Source: Arenibacter echinorum (GTDB lineage Bacteria > Bacteroidota > Bacteroidia > Flavobacteriales > Flavobacteriaceae). Taken from it: 64,000 nt of DNA. A program made the position numbers and the translations under genes. Where the stretch lies: assembly GCF_003259375.1 (NCBI RefSeq), contig NZ_QLLN01000001.1:721360-785359 (forward strand), read 5' to 3'. The notes below the pieces were generated by a model. That model did no database searches, had not been told where the DNA came from, and saw only the letters and a program-made list of their open reading frames with translations. Positions 45,700-56,410 of this stretch are shown here, in pieces; position 1 is the first letter of the stretch, and each line of letters begins with the position of its first letter.

Positions 45700-46980
45700 A
45701 TGAGAATAGATAAAGAAATATTACAGGAAAAGAACCAAAAGGGCTTAAAATCACACCAGGAAAAATTCGATTTTTTATCGAATTTCCTAGTAAAGGATGG
45801 TTGTAATGTACCTGATATAATCAATAAATTATCCGAATTTCAAGTAGCAATTCCAAGTTGGGCCCTTGGCGCGGGCGGGACCAGATTTGGCAGGTTCTCT
45901 TTTCAAGGGGAACCGTCCACTTTGGAACAAAAAATGGATGATGTAGGTATTTTGCATGCCCTCACCCAGACGGCAGGAGCCATTTCGCTCCATATTCCAT
46001 GGGATGTACCCAAAGATTATGATGCCATAAAGCAATTAGCCACTTCACATAACATTGTTTTTGATGCGGTTAATTCCAACACCTTTCAGGATCAAAAAAA
46101 TGCTAAGGAAAGTTACAGGTTCGGATCGTTGAGCAATAAGGAAAAAGCTATCAGGGAACAGGCAGTGCAGCACAATATTGATGTTATTGATATCGGAAAC
46201 AAATTGGGTTCCAAAAGTCTTACAGTCTGGTTGGCCGATGGGTCCAATTTTCCGGGACAGAACAATTTCCAGAATGCCTTGCAGAACACCCAGGACAGTC
46301 TTAAGGATATCTATAGGGCCTTGCCAGAGGATTGGAAGTTGTACATTGAATACAAACCCTATGAACCCAATTTTTACAGTACCGTAATCCAGGATTGGGG
46401 TACCTCCTTTATGTTGGCCAACGAATGTGGCGATAAGGCGTATTCCTTGGTTGATTTGGGACATCATTTGCCCAATACCAATATAGAACAGATTGTTGCT
46501 ACCTTGATGATGAAGGGTAAATTGGGCGGATTTCACTTTAATGATAGTAAATACGGGGACGATGATATTACCGTAGGGAGCATTAAACCTTATGCCCTCT
46601 TTTTAATTTTTAACGAATTGGTCTATGGGATGAACAACAATCCTCAAAATCCATATCCTGCATGGATGATAGATGCTAGTCATAATATCAAAGACCCCTT
46701 GGAGGATTTGATCCAATCTTTGGAGGCCATTCAGGAAGCATATGCCAAGGCACTTTTGATAGATCAGGACCAATTAAGGTTGGCACAAATGGAAAACGAT
46801 GTAGTTCGTTGTCAAGAGATACTTCAGAATGCCTATCGTACAGATGTAAGACCTTTGTTACAGGAAGCAAGACGTAAGAGCGGAGGTGCACTTTCTCCCA
46901 TAAATGCCTATCGCTCACTTAAGGTGCGGGAAAATTTGATCCAAGCAAGAGGCAAAAATTCCGTAGCTTCAGGATTATAA
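45700..46980 (+). CDS. rhaI: L-rhamnose isomerase (RhaI type)
   Basis: 426 residues of the xylose-isomerase-like TIM-barrel family, of the Pseudomonas-type L-rhamnose isomerase. Metal-binding segments appear in order: YIEYKPYEPNF (Glu), LVDLGHHLPNTN (Asp, His), GGFHFNDSKYGDDD (His, Asp) and AWMIDASHN. It converts L-rhamnose to L-rhamnulose in the cytoplasm. The start ATG at 45700 gives the usual length of about 430. It is second in the operon, 9 bp before the kinase. Confidence 0.92.
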   Translation: MRIDKEILQEKNQKGLKSHQEKFDFLSNFLVKDGCNVPDIINKLSEFQVAIPSWALGAGGTRFGRFSFQGEPSTLEQKMDDVGILHALTQTAGAISLHIPWDVPKDYDAIKQLATSHNIVFDAVNSNTFQDQKNAKESYRFGSLSNKEKAIREQAVQHNIDVIDIGNKLGSKSLTVWLADGSNFPGQNNFQNALQNTQDSLKDIYRALPEDWKLYIEYKPYEPNFYSTVIQDWGTSFMLANECGDKAYSLVDLGHHLPNTNIEQIVATLMMKGKLGGFHFNDSKYGDDDITVGSIKPYALFLIFNELVYGMNNNPQNPYPAWMIDASHNIKDPLEDLIQSLEAIQEAYAKALLIDQDQLRLAQMENDVVRCQEILQNAYRTDVRPLLQEARRKSGGALSPINAYRSLKVRENLIQARGKNSVASGL

Positions 46981-46989
46981 TACAACCGG

Positions 46990-48363
46990 ATGAAAAAGAA
47001 TGTAACAGCTGTATTTGATATTGGTAGAACCAACAAGAAATTCTTTCTGTTCGATTCGGATTTTCAAGAGGTATATCGGGAGTATAATCGTTTCGATGAA
47101 ATTACGGATGAGGACGGTTATCCTACCGAAAACTTGGAAGCCCTAGAAAAATGGGTCAAAGAAGTATTTGATAGAATGATGGATTCACCAGAATTTGAGA
47201 TACAGGCCTTAAATTTTTCATGTTACGGGGCTAGCTTGGTTCACATAAACGAAAACGGGAAGGTTCTTACTCCTCTTTATAATTATATAAAGCCATTAAA
47301 AGCTGAAGTATATGAAACTTTCTATGACAAATATGGTCCCGAAAATGAACTTTCCAGGATAACCGGATCCCAGAAATTGGGTATGCTGAATACGGGCATG
47401 CATCTCTATTGGTTAAAATATGCAAGTCCAAAGGTGTACAACCAAATAAAATATTCTCTGCATCTTCCCCAATACCTTAGTTATTTGTTTACTGGAATAG
47501 CTGTAAGTGAATTTACCAGTATTGGATGCCATACCATGCTGTGGGATTTTGAAAAAAAGGACTATCATAAATGGGTGTATCAGGAAGAAATAAATGAAAA
47601 ATTGCCTCCCATCTGTTCTTCAAGGGAAACAACCCCCATAAACTATAAGGGTAGGATTATTCAAATAGGAGCAGGCATTCATGACAGCTCATCAGCTCTT
47701 TTGCCCTATATCCGAAGTATTAAGAAGCCTTTTTTGTTAGTTTCGACAGGAACTTGGAGTATCTCCATCAACCCATTCAACAAGGGAATGTTGACCATAG
47801 ACGATATTGGCAAGGGCTGTCTTTTTAATATGCGTATAGACGGTAGCCCTGTAAAGGTCTCGACACTTTTTCTGGGCAACGAATATAAACTTCAAATTAA
47901 AGCATTGTCCACTCATTTCAACGTACCTGATGATTATCACAAGACAGTGAAATTTGACCAGGACATTTTTTATGAAATCAAGAAAGATTTTCTATACATG
48001 TTTAAATGGATGAGCATTACATCCGAAAACATGCCGGAGGAGACCGAAATTACCTACGATAGATTTGAGCATGCCTATCATCAGCTGATGTTGGAACTGG
48101 TGCTGTTACAAGTGAAAAGCATAAGGTCGGCCATTGGAGATGCAAATATCGGGAGACTTTATGTGGATGGCGGCTTTAGTGATAACGAGGTGTATATACA
48201 TCTACTCTCGCAGTATCTAGCCAACATAAAGATCAGTACTACGGATTCCTCTTTGGGGTCGGCCTTGGGTGCGGCCATTGTTATTTCCGATATTACTTTG
48301 GAACCGAAATTCCTTAAGAAGAACTATTCCTTAAAGAAACATGTGCCGTTAATTATACAATAG
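46990..48363 (+). CDS. FGGY-family rhamnulokinase
   Basis: 457 residues with the two-domain ASKHA sugar-kinase fold: the phosphate-1 loop FDIGRTNKKFFLFD at the N-terminus, GAGIHDSSSAL and LVSTGTWSI in the centre, and the adenosine motif YVDGGFSDNEVYIHLL near 385-400. It should phosphorylate L-rhamnulose at O-1. Placement between isomerase and permease in the L-rhamnose operon supports rhamnulokinase over other FGGY kinases such as fuculokinase or xylulokinase; the sequence alone would not decide this. Confidence 0.87.
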   Translation: MKKNVTAVFDIGRTNKKFFLFDSDFQEVYREYNRFDEITDEDGYPTENLEALEKWVKEVFDRMMDSPEFEIQALNFSCYGASLVHINENGKVLTPLYNYIKPLKAEVYETFYDKYGPENELSRITGSQKLGMLNTGMHLYWLKYASPKVYNQIKYSLHLPQYLSYLFTGIAVSEFTSIGCHTMLWDFEKKDYHKWVYQEEINEKLPPICSSRETTPINYKGRIIQIGAGIHDSSSALLPYIRSIKKPFLLVSTGTWSISINPFNKGMLTIDDIGKGCLFNMRIDGSPVKVSTLFLGNEYKLQIKALSTHFNVPDDYHKTVKFDQDIFYEIKKDFLYMFKWMSITSENMPEETEITYDRFEHAYHQLMLELVLLQVKSIRSAIGDANIGRLYVDGGFSDNEVYIHLLSQYLANIKISTTDSSLGSALGAAIVISDITLEPKFLKKNYSLKKHVPLIIQ

Positions 48364-48480
48364 TCGGGAACACTAAGAAATTCAAGTAATACTGAAACCA
48401 CCTAATTTTTGACCATAAACAGAGAAATTAAAATTGAATATTTAATCGGACACCATAACCTAACATAATAACCAATCAAT

Positions 48481-49887
48481 ATGAGCCAATTCAACATAGA
48501 AGAAGAAATAGAAGATATTGCAGGCGGAGAATTTGAACGTGTACCCGTACCCACCTCCAAACTTAAAAGTTGGAAGAGTTTTCTTGGGATGTATGCAGGG
48601 GAACATGCTGCAGGAACAGAATTCGTAATCGGGCCTTTGTTCCTGACAACAGGGGTAAGTGCCTTTGATCTTATTATTGGACTTCTGTTAGGCAACCTTT
48701 TAGCCGTACTCAGCTGGCGTTTCCTAACAGCAGAAATTGCCGTAAAATATAGATTGACCTTGTACTACCAACTAGAAAAGATCTGTGGAAAAAATCTGGT
48801 TACCGGCTATAATTTGGCGAATGGGCTACTTTTCTGTTTTCTGGCAGGTGCCATGATCACGGTTTCGGCCACGGCGGTGGGGATTCCCTTTAATATGGAA
48901 ATGCCAAAGCTTACGGATACCATGCCCAATGGAATGACATGGGTGATTATTGTTCTTGTCTTAGGTGCATTGATCTCGCTGATTGCGTCCAAAGGTTATG
49001 AAACGGTTTCCAAAGCGGCAAATTGGATGTCGCCCGTCATCGTATTGGCCTTTTTGGCCTGTGGGATTGTGGCTTTAAGTCAGTTGGGGGTAGGCAGCCT
49101 ATCGGAATTTTGGAATATATGGGGAGAAGGTTCCGAACCCTTTCCAGGACAGATAAAATATACCTTCTGGCATGTTGTTATTTGGTCTTGGTTCGCCAAT
49201 GCGGCCATGCACGTGGGAATGTCCGATTTATCGGTATTCCGTTTTGCGAAAAAGGCCAGTAGTGGATGGACAACTGCAGCAGGTATGTACGTAGGGCATT
49301 ATATGGCATGGATAGCAGCGGCTCTATTATATGCTGTTTATTTAAAATCGCCTGAAGCCCAAGGACTGCTTTCAAACGGCGAGGCACCTACAGTAGCCCC
49401 GGGACCTTTGGCCTATAATGCCATAGGTGTATTTGGAATAATTGCCGTGGTTTTGGCCGGGTGGACCACCGCCAACCCAACTATATATAGAGCGGGTCTG
49501 GCCTTTCAGGCCATTGTGCCCAAACTATCCACTTTTTGGGTTACTATAATTGCCGGGACATTGGCAACCATAGCAGGTCTTTTTCCGGCCTTTGCGATGA
49601 AATTGTTGGATTTTGTAGCCCTTTACGGGTTTATCCTCGCTCCTTTCGGTGCAATTATCGTGTTTGAACATTTTTTCCACAAACAGGCAGGCATCGTTAA
49701 GAATTTTGCAGAAGTGGCAAATCTAAAATTTAATAAGGCCGTATTTTTTGCATGGGCAATAAGCTTTGGTCTCTTTTATTTTATATCCGTTCAGTTCGAT
49801 GTGTTTCTATCCTTTGTTACCTTACCGGCATGGCTCCTTTGTGGTGTCCTGTTTTTAGTATTTAGCAAAAGGATACAAAAGAGTTGA
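48481..49887 (+). CDS. NCS1-like permease in the rhamnose operon
   Basis: 468 residues with about 12 hydrophobic segments after a hydrophilic N-terminus. The region GMYAGEHAAGTEFVIGPLFLTTGVS and the topology point to the purine/cytosine permease (NCS1) superfamily, part of the LeuT-fold group, not to the usual RhaT or MFS sugar porters. As the last gene of the rhamnose operon (117 bp after the kinase) it probably carries L-rhamnose, or another product of the pathway, across the inner membrane. The substrate is inferred only from position. Related permeases beside sugar genes of Bacteroidota have not, to my knowledge, all been characterised. Confidence 0.75.
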   Translation: MSQFNIEEEIEDIAGGEFERVPVPTSKLKSWKSFLGMYAGEHAAGTEFVIGPLFLTTGVSAFDLIIGLLLGNLLAVLSWRFLTAEIAVKYRLTLYYQLEKICGKNLVTGYNLANGLLFCFLAGAMITVSATAVGIPFNMEMPKLTDTMPNGMTWVIIVLVLGALISLIASKGYETVSKAANWMSPVIVLAFLACGIVALSQLGVGSLSEFWNIWGEGSEPFPGQIKYTFWHVVIWSWFANAAMHVGMSDLSVFRFAKKASSGWTTAAGMYVGHYMAWIAAALLYAVYLKSPEAQGLLSNGEAPTVAPGPLAYNAIGVFGIIAVVLAGWTTANPTIYRAGLAFQAIVPKLSTFWVTIIAGTLATIAGLFPAFAMKLLDFVALYGFILAPFGAIIVFEHFFHKQAGIVKNFAEVANLKFNKAVFFAWAISFGLFYFISVQFDVFLSFVTLPAWLLCGVLFLVFSKRIQKS

Positions 49888-49896
49888 AATTAGGTA

Positions 49897-49930
49897 ATTG
49901 GTTATATGTGTTATTTCACATATAACCAAT
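49897..49930 (+). terminator. bidirectional hairpin terminator
   Basis: ATTGGTTATATGTG, a 6-nt loop (TTATTT), CACATATAACCAAT: a perfect 14-bp stem between two convergent genes, 10 bp after the permease stop and 12 bp before the end of the DUF2807 gene. Confidence 0.85.
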
Positions 49931-49941
49931 AGCTTTTCATT

Positions 49942-50664
49942 CTATAGTTTCTTGATGATTTCAGAAGCTCCGGATAGTTTACTTTTGACAATAATGGGAC
50001 TTCCTTTGTATCTCAATTTACTGGCACCGGAGGCGTCTATATCTATGGTTTCGGTAACCGAAAGATAGGCATCACTTGCCCCGGACAATCGGATATCCAA
50101 TGCCTTGACCGATAAATCGTAATTCTTTAGATTGCTTGCCCCAGATAGGGAAACGTCCAGTTTGTCAACTTGTCCAAAGAGGTCTATATCGGCCGCTCCA
50201 CTTGCTTCCAGATCCAACTGCTCCAAATTCAACTCTCCGGTAAATTCGGAAGCCCCCGATAGTTCAATAGAGACGTCGGACGCCACCAATTCAGATTCCA
50301 AGCTCAGCTTGGAAGCCCCTGACAAATCAAAATCGGTAATCCTTTTGGTAACAATGTAAGCGTTCAAGGTTGGGTTTCCCCTTATGATCGTATGGTTCTT
50401 TAACCTGATGCGCAAGGTGCCGTCCACCATTTCAACAATGATATTATCATGTAGATTATCATTTGCCTCAATTTCGATCTTTTCTTCCGTATCCGAAAAT
50501 CGGACATAAGTGTTAAAGGGATCCGAGACCTTTAAAGCCGAATACCCGGAAAAACTCTCTTCCCTGGTCGTAATATCTCCCCGTACCCTAATAACTTCAT
50601 GATCACAGGATAAAATAAGACTACATAAAAGAATAAGACCGATGCCAATAGATTTTGTTTTCAT
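49942..50664 (-). CDS. DUF2807 (head GIN domain) lipoprotein
   Basis: 240 residues. The signal peptide ends in a lipobox (LILSC). The rest is a repetitive right-handed beta-helix-like domain of the DUF2807 type with recurring LSGAS motifs (DLSGASKLSLES, ELSGASEFTGEL, SLSGASNLKNYDL, RLSGASDAYLSV, DASGASKLRYKG). Such proteins are common in Bacteroidota envelopes; function unknown. It is convergent to the rhamnose operon and separated by a terminator, so it is probably unrelated to sugar use. Confidence 0.82.
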   Translation of the reverse strand: MKTKSIGIGLILLCSLILSCDHEVIRVRGDITTREESFSGYSALKVSDPFNTYVRFSDTEEKIEIEANDNLHDNIIVEMVDGTLRIRLKNHTIIRGNPTLNAYIVTKRITDFDLSGASKLSLESELVASDVSIELSGASEFTGELNLEQLDLEASGAADIDLFGQVDKLDVSLSGASNLKNYDLSVKALDIRLSGASDAYLSVTETIDIDASGASKLRYKGSPIIVKSKLSGASEIIKKL

Positions 50665-50888
50665 TTACTCAAGATTTTATTGTTGATGCTCTAAAGACAA
50701 GTAAGTGGATAAAAGGTTGCATTTTTTTGAATATTTATTTCCTTAGAAATAGACTTTTCTTTTTCTAAAAGGGAATTTTTGATGTTTGGTTATGTTGGAT
50801 TATTTATAAAGTGTTGATTATTTTGCGGATATTGATATAAAATCCAAGTATTAGAATATTTCAGAATAGATTATTAAAAGATAAATAA

Positions 50889-51380
50889 ATGGAAATCAGG
50901 GTATTGTTAAAAGTAGCCTTCATAGGTTTATTATTCACATGTAATTCGTTCGCACAGAATAGAATAAGCGAATTGAACGCGTATTGGAATGTAGTAAAGG
51001 AAAAAGTGGAAGCTGGGGATGTTTCGGGATATGGGGCAACATTCCATGAAGATGGCATTTTGGTATCGGATAGTGGCAAGGTCTGTTACTCTTTGCAAGA
51101 GGCATTGGCAAAATGGAAAGATGGACTGGAAAAAACAAAAAAGGGTATCACTAAAGTAAATTTGGATTTTCGATTTTCAGAACGTACTGGAGATATTACC
51201 ACTGCTTTTGAAAGGGGCATATTTAGGCATGACCTAATGGATGAAAATGGGGAACGTACGGAAAGGTTTATCCATTTCGATGCCCTATTGACAAAAAAGA
51301 ATGGAAAATGGCAGCTAATGCTTGAACACCAAAAATTACCTGCAAGCAAAGAAGAATGGCTAAGCATGGCTAAAATGTGA
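50889..51380 (+). CDS. secreted SnoaL/DUF4440-like protein
   Basis: 163 residues with a signal peptide (ending NSFAQ) and one NTF2-like cone domain of the DUF4440/SnoaL kind (YWNVVKEKVEAGDVSGYGATFHEDGILVSDSGK; RFIHFDALLTKKNGKWQLMLEHQ). Members bind small ligands or act as simple enzymes; no active site can be assigned here. It is a single gene flanked by AT-rich spacers. Confidence 0.75.
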   Translation: MEIRVLLKVAFIGLLFTCNSFAQNRISELNAYWNVVKEKVEAGDVSGYGATFHEDGILVSDSGKVCYSLQEALAKWKDGLEKTKKGITKVNLDFRFSERTGDITTAFERGIFRHDLMDENGERTERFIHFDALLTKKNGKWQLMLEHQKLPASKEEWLSMAKM

Positions 51381-51691
51381 TATTGAATTGATTTTTATTT
51401 CTATCCACTTTTTGACAGGTTTGTCGTCTTTTTGCAAGGATATGTCAAGATTGTAGATCCCTCATCATCCTACTATGGTCTTCCTTAACATACTTTTTAA
51501 TATATATATTATAAGTTAGTTTTATTAGGAGATATATCCTCACTTTAGGTTATTAAAGGATTAATTTAAAATTAACTAGCGCACATATAGTATTTGCTAT
51601 TTAAAATGGATATAATCTTTTAAAAATTTTCAATGAAAAACCATTTATGAAAGGTATTTTAATATCTTTGGTTTAGATAATCTTCAATGGA
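51381..51691. other. AT-rich intergenic region
   Basis: No gene. It contains a run of TA-rich sequence around 51505-51520. Shortly before the ROK gene it has a perfect TAnnTTTG box (TATCTTTG, 51663-51670), which would give a very short leader of about 15 bases. No copy of the shared element was found. Confidence 0.5.
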
Positions 51692-52930
51692 ATGAAAAAA
51701 GAATATGCAAAAATGGATGCGGCCTCTTTGCATCTTGCCAATAAAAAAGTTGTTTTAAAACTTATTAAACATAATAGTCAAATTAGTCGCTCTGCCCTGG
51801 CCAAGGAGTCTGGGCTGACCCCGCCCTCAATAACTCGCATAGTGGATGAATTGATAAACTTGGACGGTTTGGTTGAAAGTCTAGGAGTAGGTAATTCCAG
51901 TGGAGGAAGGCCTCCCTTGATCGTAAAATTTAAGAACGACAATAATTATATAATCGGGATAGATTTGGGGGCTACTTACATAAGAGGGTGCATGGTTGAT
52001 CTTAACGCCAATTTTGTTTCGGAGATACAGGTCCCTACGGAATTAGAAAAGGGATTTTCGAGTATTGTAGATAAGATGATTAAAATGATTTATAAACTTC
52101 AAAGCAGAAAAGAAGCCACTGCCAAAATATGGGGAGTTGGGATTGGGGTGGCTGGTTTGGTCAACAGTGAAACGGGAATTATTGAATCCTCCCCGGATTT
52201 CGGTTGGACAAACATTGATTTGAGGAAGGAGTTGGAAAAGCATTTGGATTTGCCTTTTTTTTATGATAATTCCACTCGTTTAATGGCTTTGGGAGAGTTG
52301 AAGATGGGTGTGAAGGAAAATCAGAAAAATTTTGCCGTAATAAATATTGGCTACGGAATAGCTTCCGGTTTGGTGGTTGAAGGTAATCTTTTAAAGGGCT
52401 TTTCCGGATTTGCAGGGGAGTTTGGACATATTTCGGTAGATACGGATAGCACTGTGCAATGTAAATGCGGCATGTACGGTTGTCTCGAAGCTTTAGCTTC
52501 GGGTCATAGAATAGCTTCCCTGGGCCAACAGGTTTTGGCAGAGAATAAATCGGAAATGTTGAAGGAGTTATGTAATGGTAATGAAGACTTGATTACCGCC
52601 GAGTTGGTAGCACGGGCCGCAAAAAAGGGTGACCCTGCATCAATGAAGATATATGATGATGTGGCCGAGTATCTCTGTAAGGGAATAGGAACCATTGCAA
52701 ATTTATTAAATCCGGAAACCGTGTATATAGGAGGAGGAATTTCCTTAAATGGGGATTTGCTTTTTGATTTAATAGAAAAGAAAAAGGACAAGTATTTGTT
52801 GCCTGGAAACGCGAGGGTTAACATTCAACCTTCCACCTTTGGTGATCAGGCCACCTCAATTGGTGCTGTTTCCGTGGTCTTGCAGAAAATATTAAACTTA
52901 GAACTGTCCGGGGTCAATTATAATAATTAA
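51692..52930 (+). CDS. ROK-family transcriptional regulator
   Basis: 412 residues. An N-terminal winged helix (about 18-75; ISRSALAKESGLTPPSITRIVDELINL) precedes a ROK sugar-kinase-like domain (IGIDLGATYIRGCMVDL, then GFAGEFGHISVD). The zinc-binding cluster of ROK proteins is present (CKCGMYGCLEALASG). ROK regulators of this type (NagC/Mlc/XylR-like) bind sugars and repress nearby genes. The neighbouring damaged sulfatases and the oxidoreductase operon are the likely setting. The effector is unknown. Confidence 0.87.
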   Translation: MKKEYAKMDAASLHLANKKVVLKLIKHNSQISRSALAKESGLTPPSITRIVDELINLDGLVESLGVGNSSGGRPPLIVKFKNDNNYIIGIDLGATYIRGCMVDLNANFVSEIQVPTELEKGFSSIVDKMIKMIYKLQSRKEATAKIWGVGIGVAGLVNSETGIIESSPDFGWTNIDLRKELEKHLDLPFFYDNSTRLMALGELKMGVKENQKNFAVINIGYGIASGLVVEGNLLKGFSGFAGEFGHISVDTDSTVQCKCGMYGCLEALASGHRIASLGQQVLAENKSEMLKELCNGNEDLITAELVARAAKKGDPASMKIYDDVAEYLCKGIGTIANLLNPETVYIGGGISLNGDLLFDLIEKKKDKYLLPGNARVNIQPSTFGDQATSIGAVSVVLQKILNLELSGVNYNN

Positions 52931-53013
52931 AAATGTAGTAAGTCAGAGCTCACTTGTTGGATAGTGCGACTTATCTTTTTTCTGCTTCTGGGACGTAATC
53001 AATAAAAATTTAA

Positions 53014-54828
53014 ATGAGGAAATTAAAATATATTCTTATAGTCCTGTCATTTGGGCTAATTCTACTTAGTTGTATGGAGGTCGCGAAAAGTGATGTATCA
53101 AAATCCGAACATAAGAAACCCAATATTATTCTTATTATGACCGATGATCAAGGGTATGGTGATCTGGCCAGTCTTGGAAGTCCATATGTAAAGACTCCTA
53201 ATTTGGACAAATTCTATAATGAGAGTGTGCGTTTTACCGACTTTCATGTGGACCCGTCCTGTTCTCCAACTAGGTCGGCCTTACTTACCGGTAATTATTC
53301 TGCAAGGGCAGGAGTGTGGCATACCATAGGAGGTAGATCCTTGTTATAAGAAGGTATGGTTACCATGGCAGATGTTTTTACTGATAATGGTTATAAGACA
53401 GGCGTCTTTGGAAAATGGCACCTTGGAGAGAATTATCCCTTTAGACCTAACGATCGCGGATTTCAGGAAGCCTTGGTGCATGGGGGAGGAGGAATAGGTC
53501 AATCTCCGGATTTTTGGGGAAACGACTATTTTGATGATACCTATAAGCACAATGGTAAATTTGAGAAATATGCGGGCTATTGTAATACGGTATGGTTTAA
53601 CGAGGCTATTGATTATATAGAAAAAAATAAGGACGAACCATTTTTTTGCTATATACCCACCAACTTGCCCCATGCGCCCTTGAACGTGGACGAAAAATAT
53701 GTAGCGCCTTTTAGGGGTAAGGTTTCGGAACGTTTGGCAAAGTATTACGGGATGGTAGAGAAAATAGATGAAGATGTTGCTACCTTATTTAAAAAGGTCA
53801 CCGAGCTGGGATTGGACGAGAATACCATAGTTATTTTTATGACTGATAATGGTCCATGTCCATGGTTTGTTGGGGTTGAGATGGATTTTGAAACGGGTTT
53901 TGTGGAGGAAGGCTATACTGCAGGAATGCGAGGTGCAAAAATATGGGGTTATGAGAATGCCCACCGAGTACCGTTTTTTATTCGTTGGCCAAAAGGAGGA
54001 ATTCAGGGCGGAAAGGACATCGATGCACTATCCGCACATATAGACGTGCTTCCAACACTTATAGAGCTATGCGGATTAAAACGGGCGGACAGTTTAAGCT
54101 TCGATGGCAGGAGCCTTATGCCACTTTTGAACGGAAAGATAAACCAATGGGACGACGATAGAACGGTGTTTGTTCATAACCAACGCGTGGAATATCCACT
54201 AAAAGATAAGGAGTATCAGGTATTGACCAAGGATTGGCGGTTGGTGAACAGGGAAGAAAAGGAATTGTATAATATCAAGAATGATGGGGGGCAACAGGTC
54301 AACGTTGTGGAAGAGAATCCTCAAGTAGTTGAAGAACTTTACAAAAGATATGAAGATTGGTGGCAGGATGTTTCGGTTGATTTTGGTGGGTATGCAAAAA
54401 TGTATGTTGGATCGGAACATGAAAACCCGGTAACACTCTATTCACATGATGCACATACCAGAAATGGAGAAAAGATATGGGTGGTAAACGTAGCTCGTGA
54501 TGGTAGATACCAGTTGGATGTAAATAGGTGGCCCAACGAGTCGGGTAAAAGAATTGGGGAGAACAGTAAGGGTGCTTTGGAGGATAGGATAGAAAGTGCC
54601 ACTTTAAAAGCGGGCAACATATTGCAAACTGTGGAAGTAGATAAAGATATGACCTCTGCCAAGTTCGTAGTGGATCTAAAAGCTGGAATTACCTGCTTTC
54701 AGTCGGCCTTTAAATTAAAAGGAAACGATAAGATCAGTGGAGCTGGCTTTGTATATGTAAATTATATGGGTGAGGGGGATAATCAAAACATAAATGAATA
54801 TGTACCTTCTGTTGAGATGAACTTTTAA
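53014..54828 (+). pseudogene. S1-family arylsulfatase gene with one internal stop codon
   Basis: An otherwise complete sulfatase of about 604 residues: lipobox (ILLSC20), [15 protein letters not shown], formylglycine site C83 in [11 protein letters not shown], then FGKWHLGE, MTDNGP and a C-terminal beta-rich domain (about 455-604). A TAA at 53347-53349 falls after GGRSLL, in frame with the continuation EGMVTMADVFTDNGYKT starting at 53350. A single change from a Lys, Glu or similar codon is enough to explain it. The rest shows no decay, so the lesion is recent or a base error. Unless read through, only a useless 111-residue fragment is made. Confidence 0.85.
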
Positions 54829-54904
54829 GGAAGGGGTATGAGCAGAAAGTGGTGCTTTTCGATTAAAATAAATGTTTAAGGTGGTTGGATTTTAATGTAG
54901 TAAA

Positions 54905-56310
54905 ATGAGAAAATTAATAAAAGTAGTTTCTGTAGGTCTATTATTGATACTTGTATCGTCTTGTAAAGAAGGGGCGCAGAAGCAATAAGTAGTAGTAAAG
55001 AAAAAGCCAAATATTATTTTTATCCTTACGGATGATCAGAGATGGGATGCCCTTGGGTTTGCAGGGAATTCAATTATAAAAACTCCCAATATGGATCAGT
55101 TGGCCAGTACGGGCCTTTATTTTAAAAATGCCTTTGTTACCACGCTTATCTGTGCTGCTAGTAGGGCCACCATTCTTACGGGTCTGTATGAGAGAACCCA
55201 TGACTTTAATTTTGGAAAACCCAAATTGAACAATGGGTATATGTATGATAGTTATCCCTATCTGCTAAAAAAAAAGCAGGTTATAGAACCGGACTTATAG
55301 GTAAGTTTGGTGTAAAGGTTAACTAGGGTGTAGAGGATTCTATTTTCGACACCAGTATTAAGACCTTTTGGCCGTATCTGAAAATGGTAGATGGCAAGGA
55401 GCAGCATCTTGCTGATATCAACGGGGATCATGCGATCGACTTTATTAAGTCGGACAAGGACAAGCCTTTTTGTCTTTCGTTGTCCTTTTGGTCGCCACGT
55501 GCCGATGATGGTGCAGAAGAACAGTATTTCTGGCCAAAATATGCAGATAGTTTATATGTGGAAAATGAAATCCCGGTGCCAGGAACAGCTGATCCTGCAT
55601 TTTTTGGAGCTTTGCCTGAATTTATGAAGCATTCAATGAATCGAAAAAGATGGTACTGGCGATATGATACCCCAGAGAAGTTCCAAAAAATGGTGAAGGG
55701 ATATTACAAGATGATAAGTACCATGGATAGTGTTATAGGTAGGTTAAGGACTACTTTGGAAGAAGAAGGTTTGGCAGACAATACTGCAATTATATTTATG
55801 GGTGATAACGGTTACTTTTTGGGTGAACGTGGATTTGCAGGTAAATGGTTGATGCACGAACAGTCACTTCGTGTGCCCATGATGATTTATGACCCTAGGG
55901 AAGCTGAGTCGGACAGGGGGAAAACCTTTGAAGAAATGGTATTGAACCTGGATATTGCACCTACCATATTGGATTTGGCGGGGGTGGAGATTCCTAAATC
56001 CTATCAAGGAGAAAGTTTAACCTCATTTTATACGGACAAGACGGAAAATTGGCGGTCTTCAGCATTTTTTGAACATCAACGGGAAGGGGAGTCCTTGCTT
56101 CCCAAGACGGAATGTTTTAGGGACGATGAATGGAAGTACATTAGGTATGAAGCTAACCCGGAATTCATTGAGCTATACAACCTTAAAGAGGATGTGAACG
56201 AGGTGACCAATTTGGCCTATGAGGATAAATATAAGGATCTGGTAGATCTCTATTCCAAGAAATGTGATTCTGCAGTAGCTAAGTTAATGAAACAGCGAAG
56301 GGTGAATTAA
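54905..56310 (+). pseudogene. decayed S1-family sulfatase gene
   Basis: From a lipoprotein-like start at 54905 (MRKLIKVVSVGLLLILVSSC) the frame meets TAA near 54988, resumes with [20 protein letters not shown] and the site [11 protein letters not shown], shifts frame at an A9 run near 55268-55276, meets TAG near 55324, then runs intact from 55384 to 56310 ([18 protein letters not shown]). Three lesions make it a pseudogene. It is close to the sulfatase half of the sulfatase-GH78 fusion (shared CAASRA, LYERTH and [10 protein letters not shown] stretches), so it is a degraded paralogue without the GH78 part. Confidence 0.88.
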
Positions 56311-56410
56311 TACGCTTTTTTCTATTGACCTGTATTGTTTTTCACAGCACAAATCTTATTATCGGTAAAAAAAGGCCTTTTTTAATTGCATCTTTTTAGG
56401 ATAATTGTGG

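Noticed and set aside
56362-56385. The AAAAAAGGCCTTTTTT palindrome between the damaged sulfatase and the quinoprotein gene as a terminator.
   Set aside because: The two arms touch with no loop and contain only four GC pairs, so a stable hairpin is doubtful.
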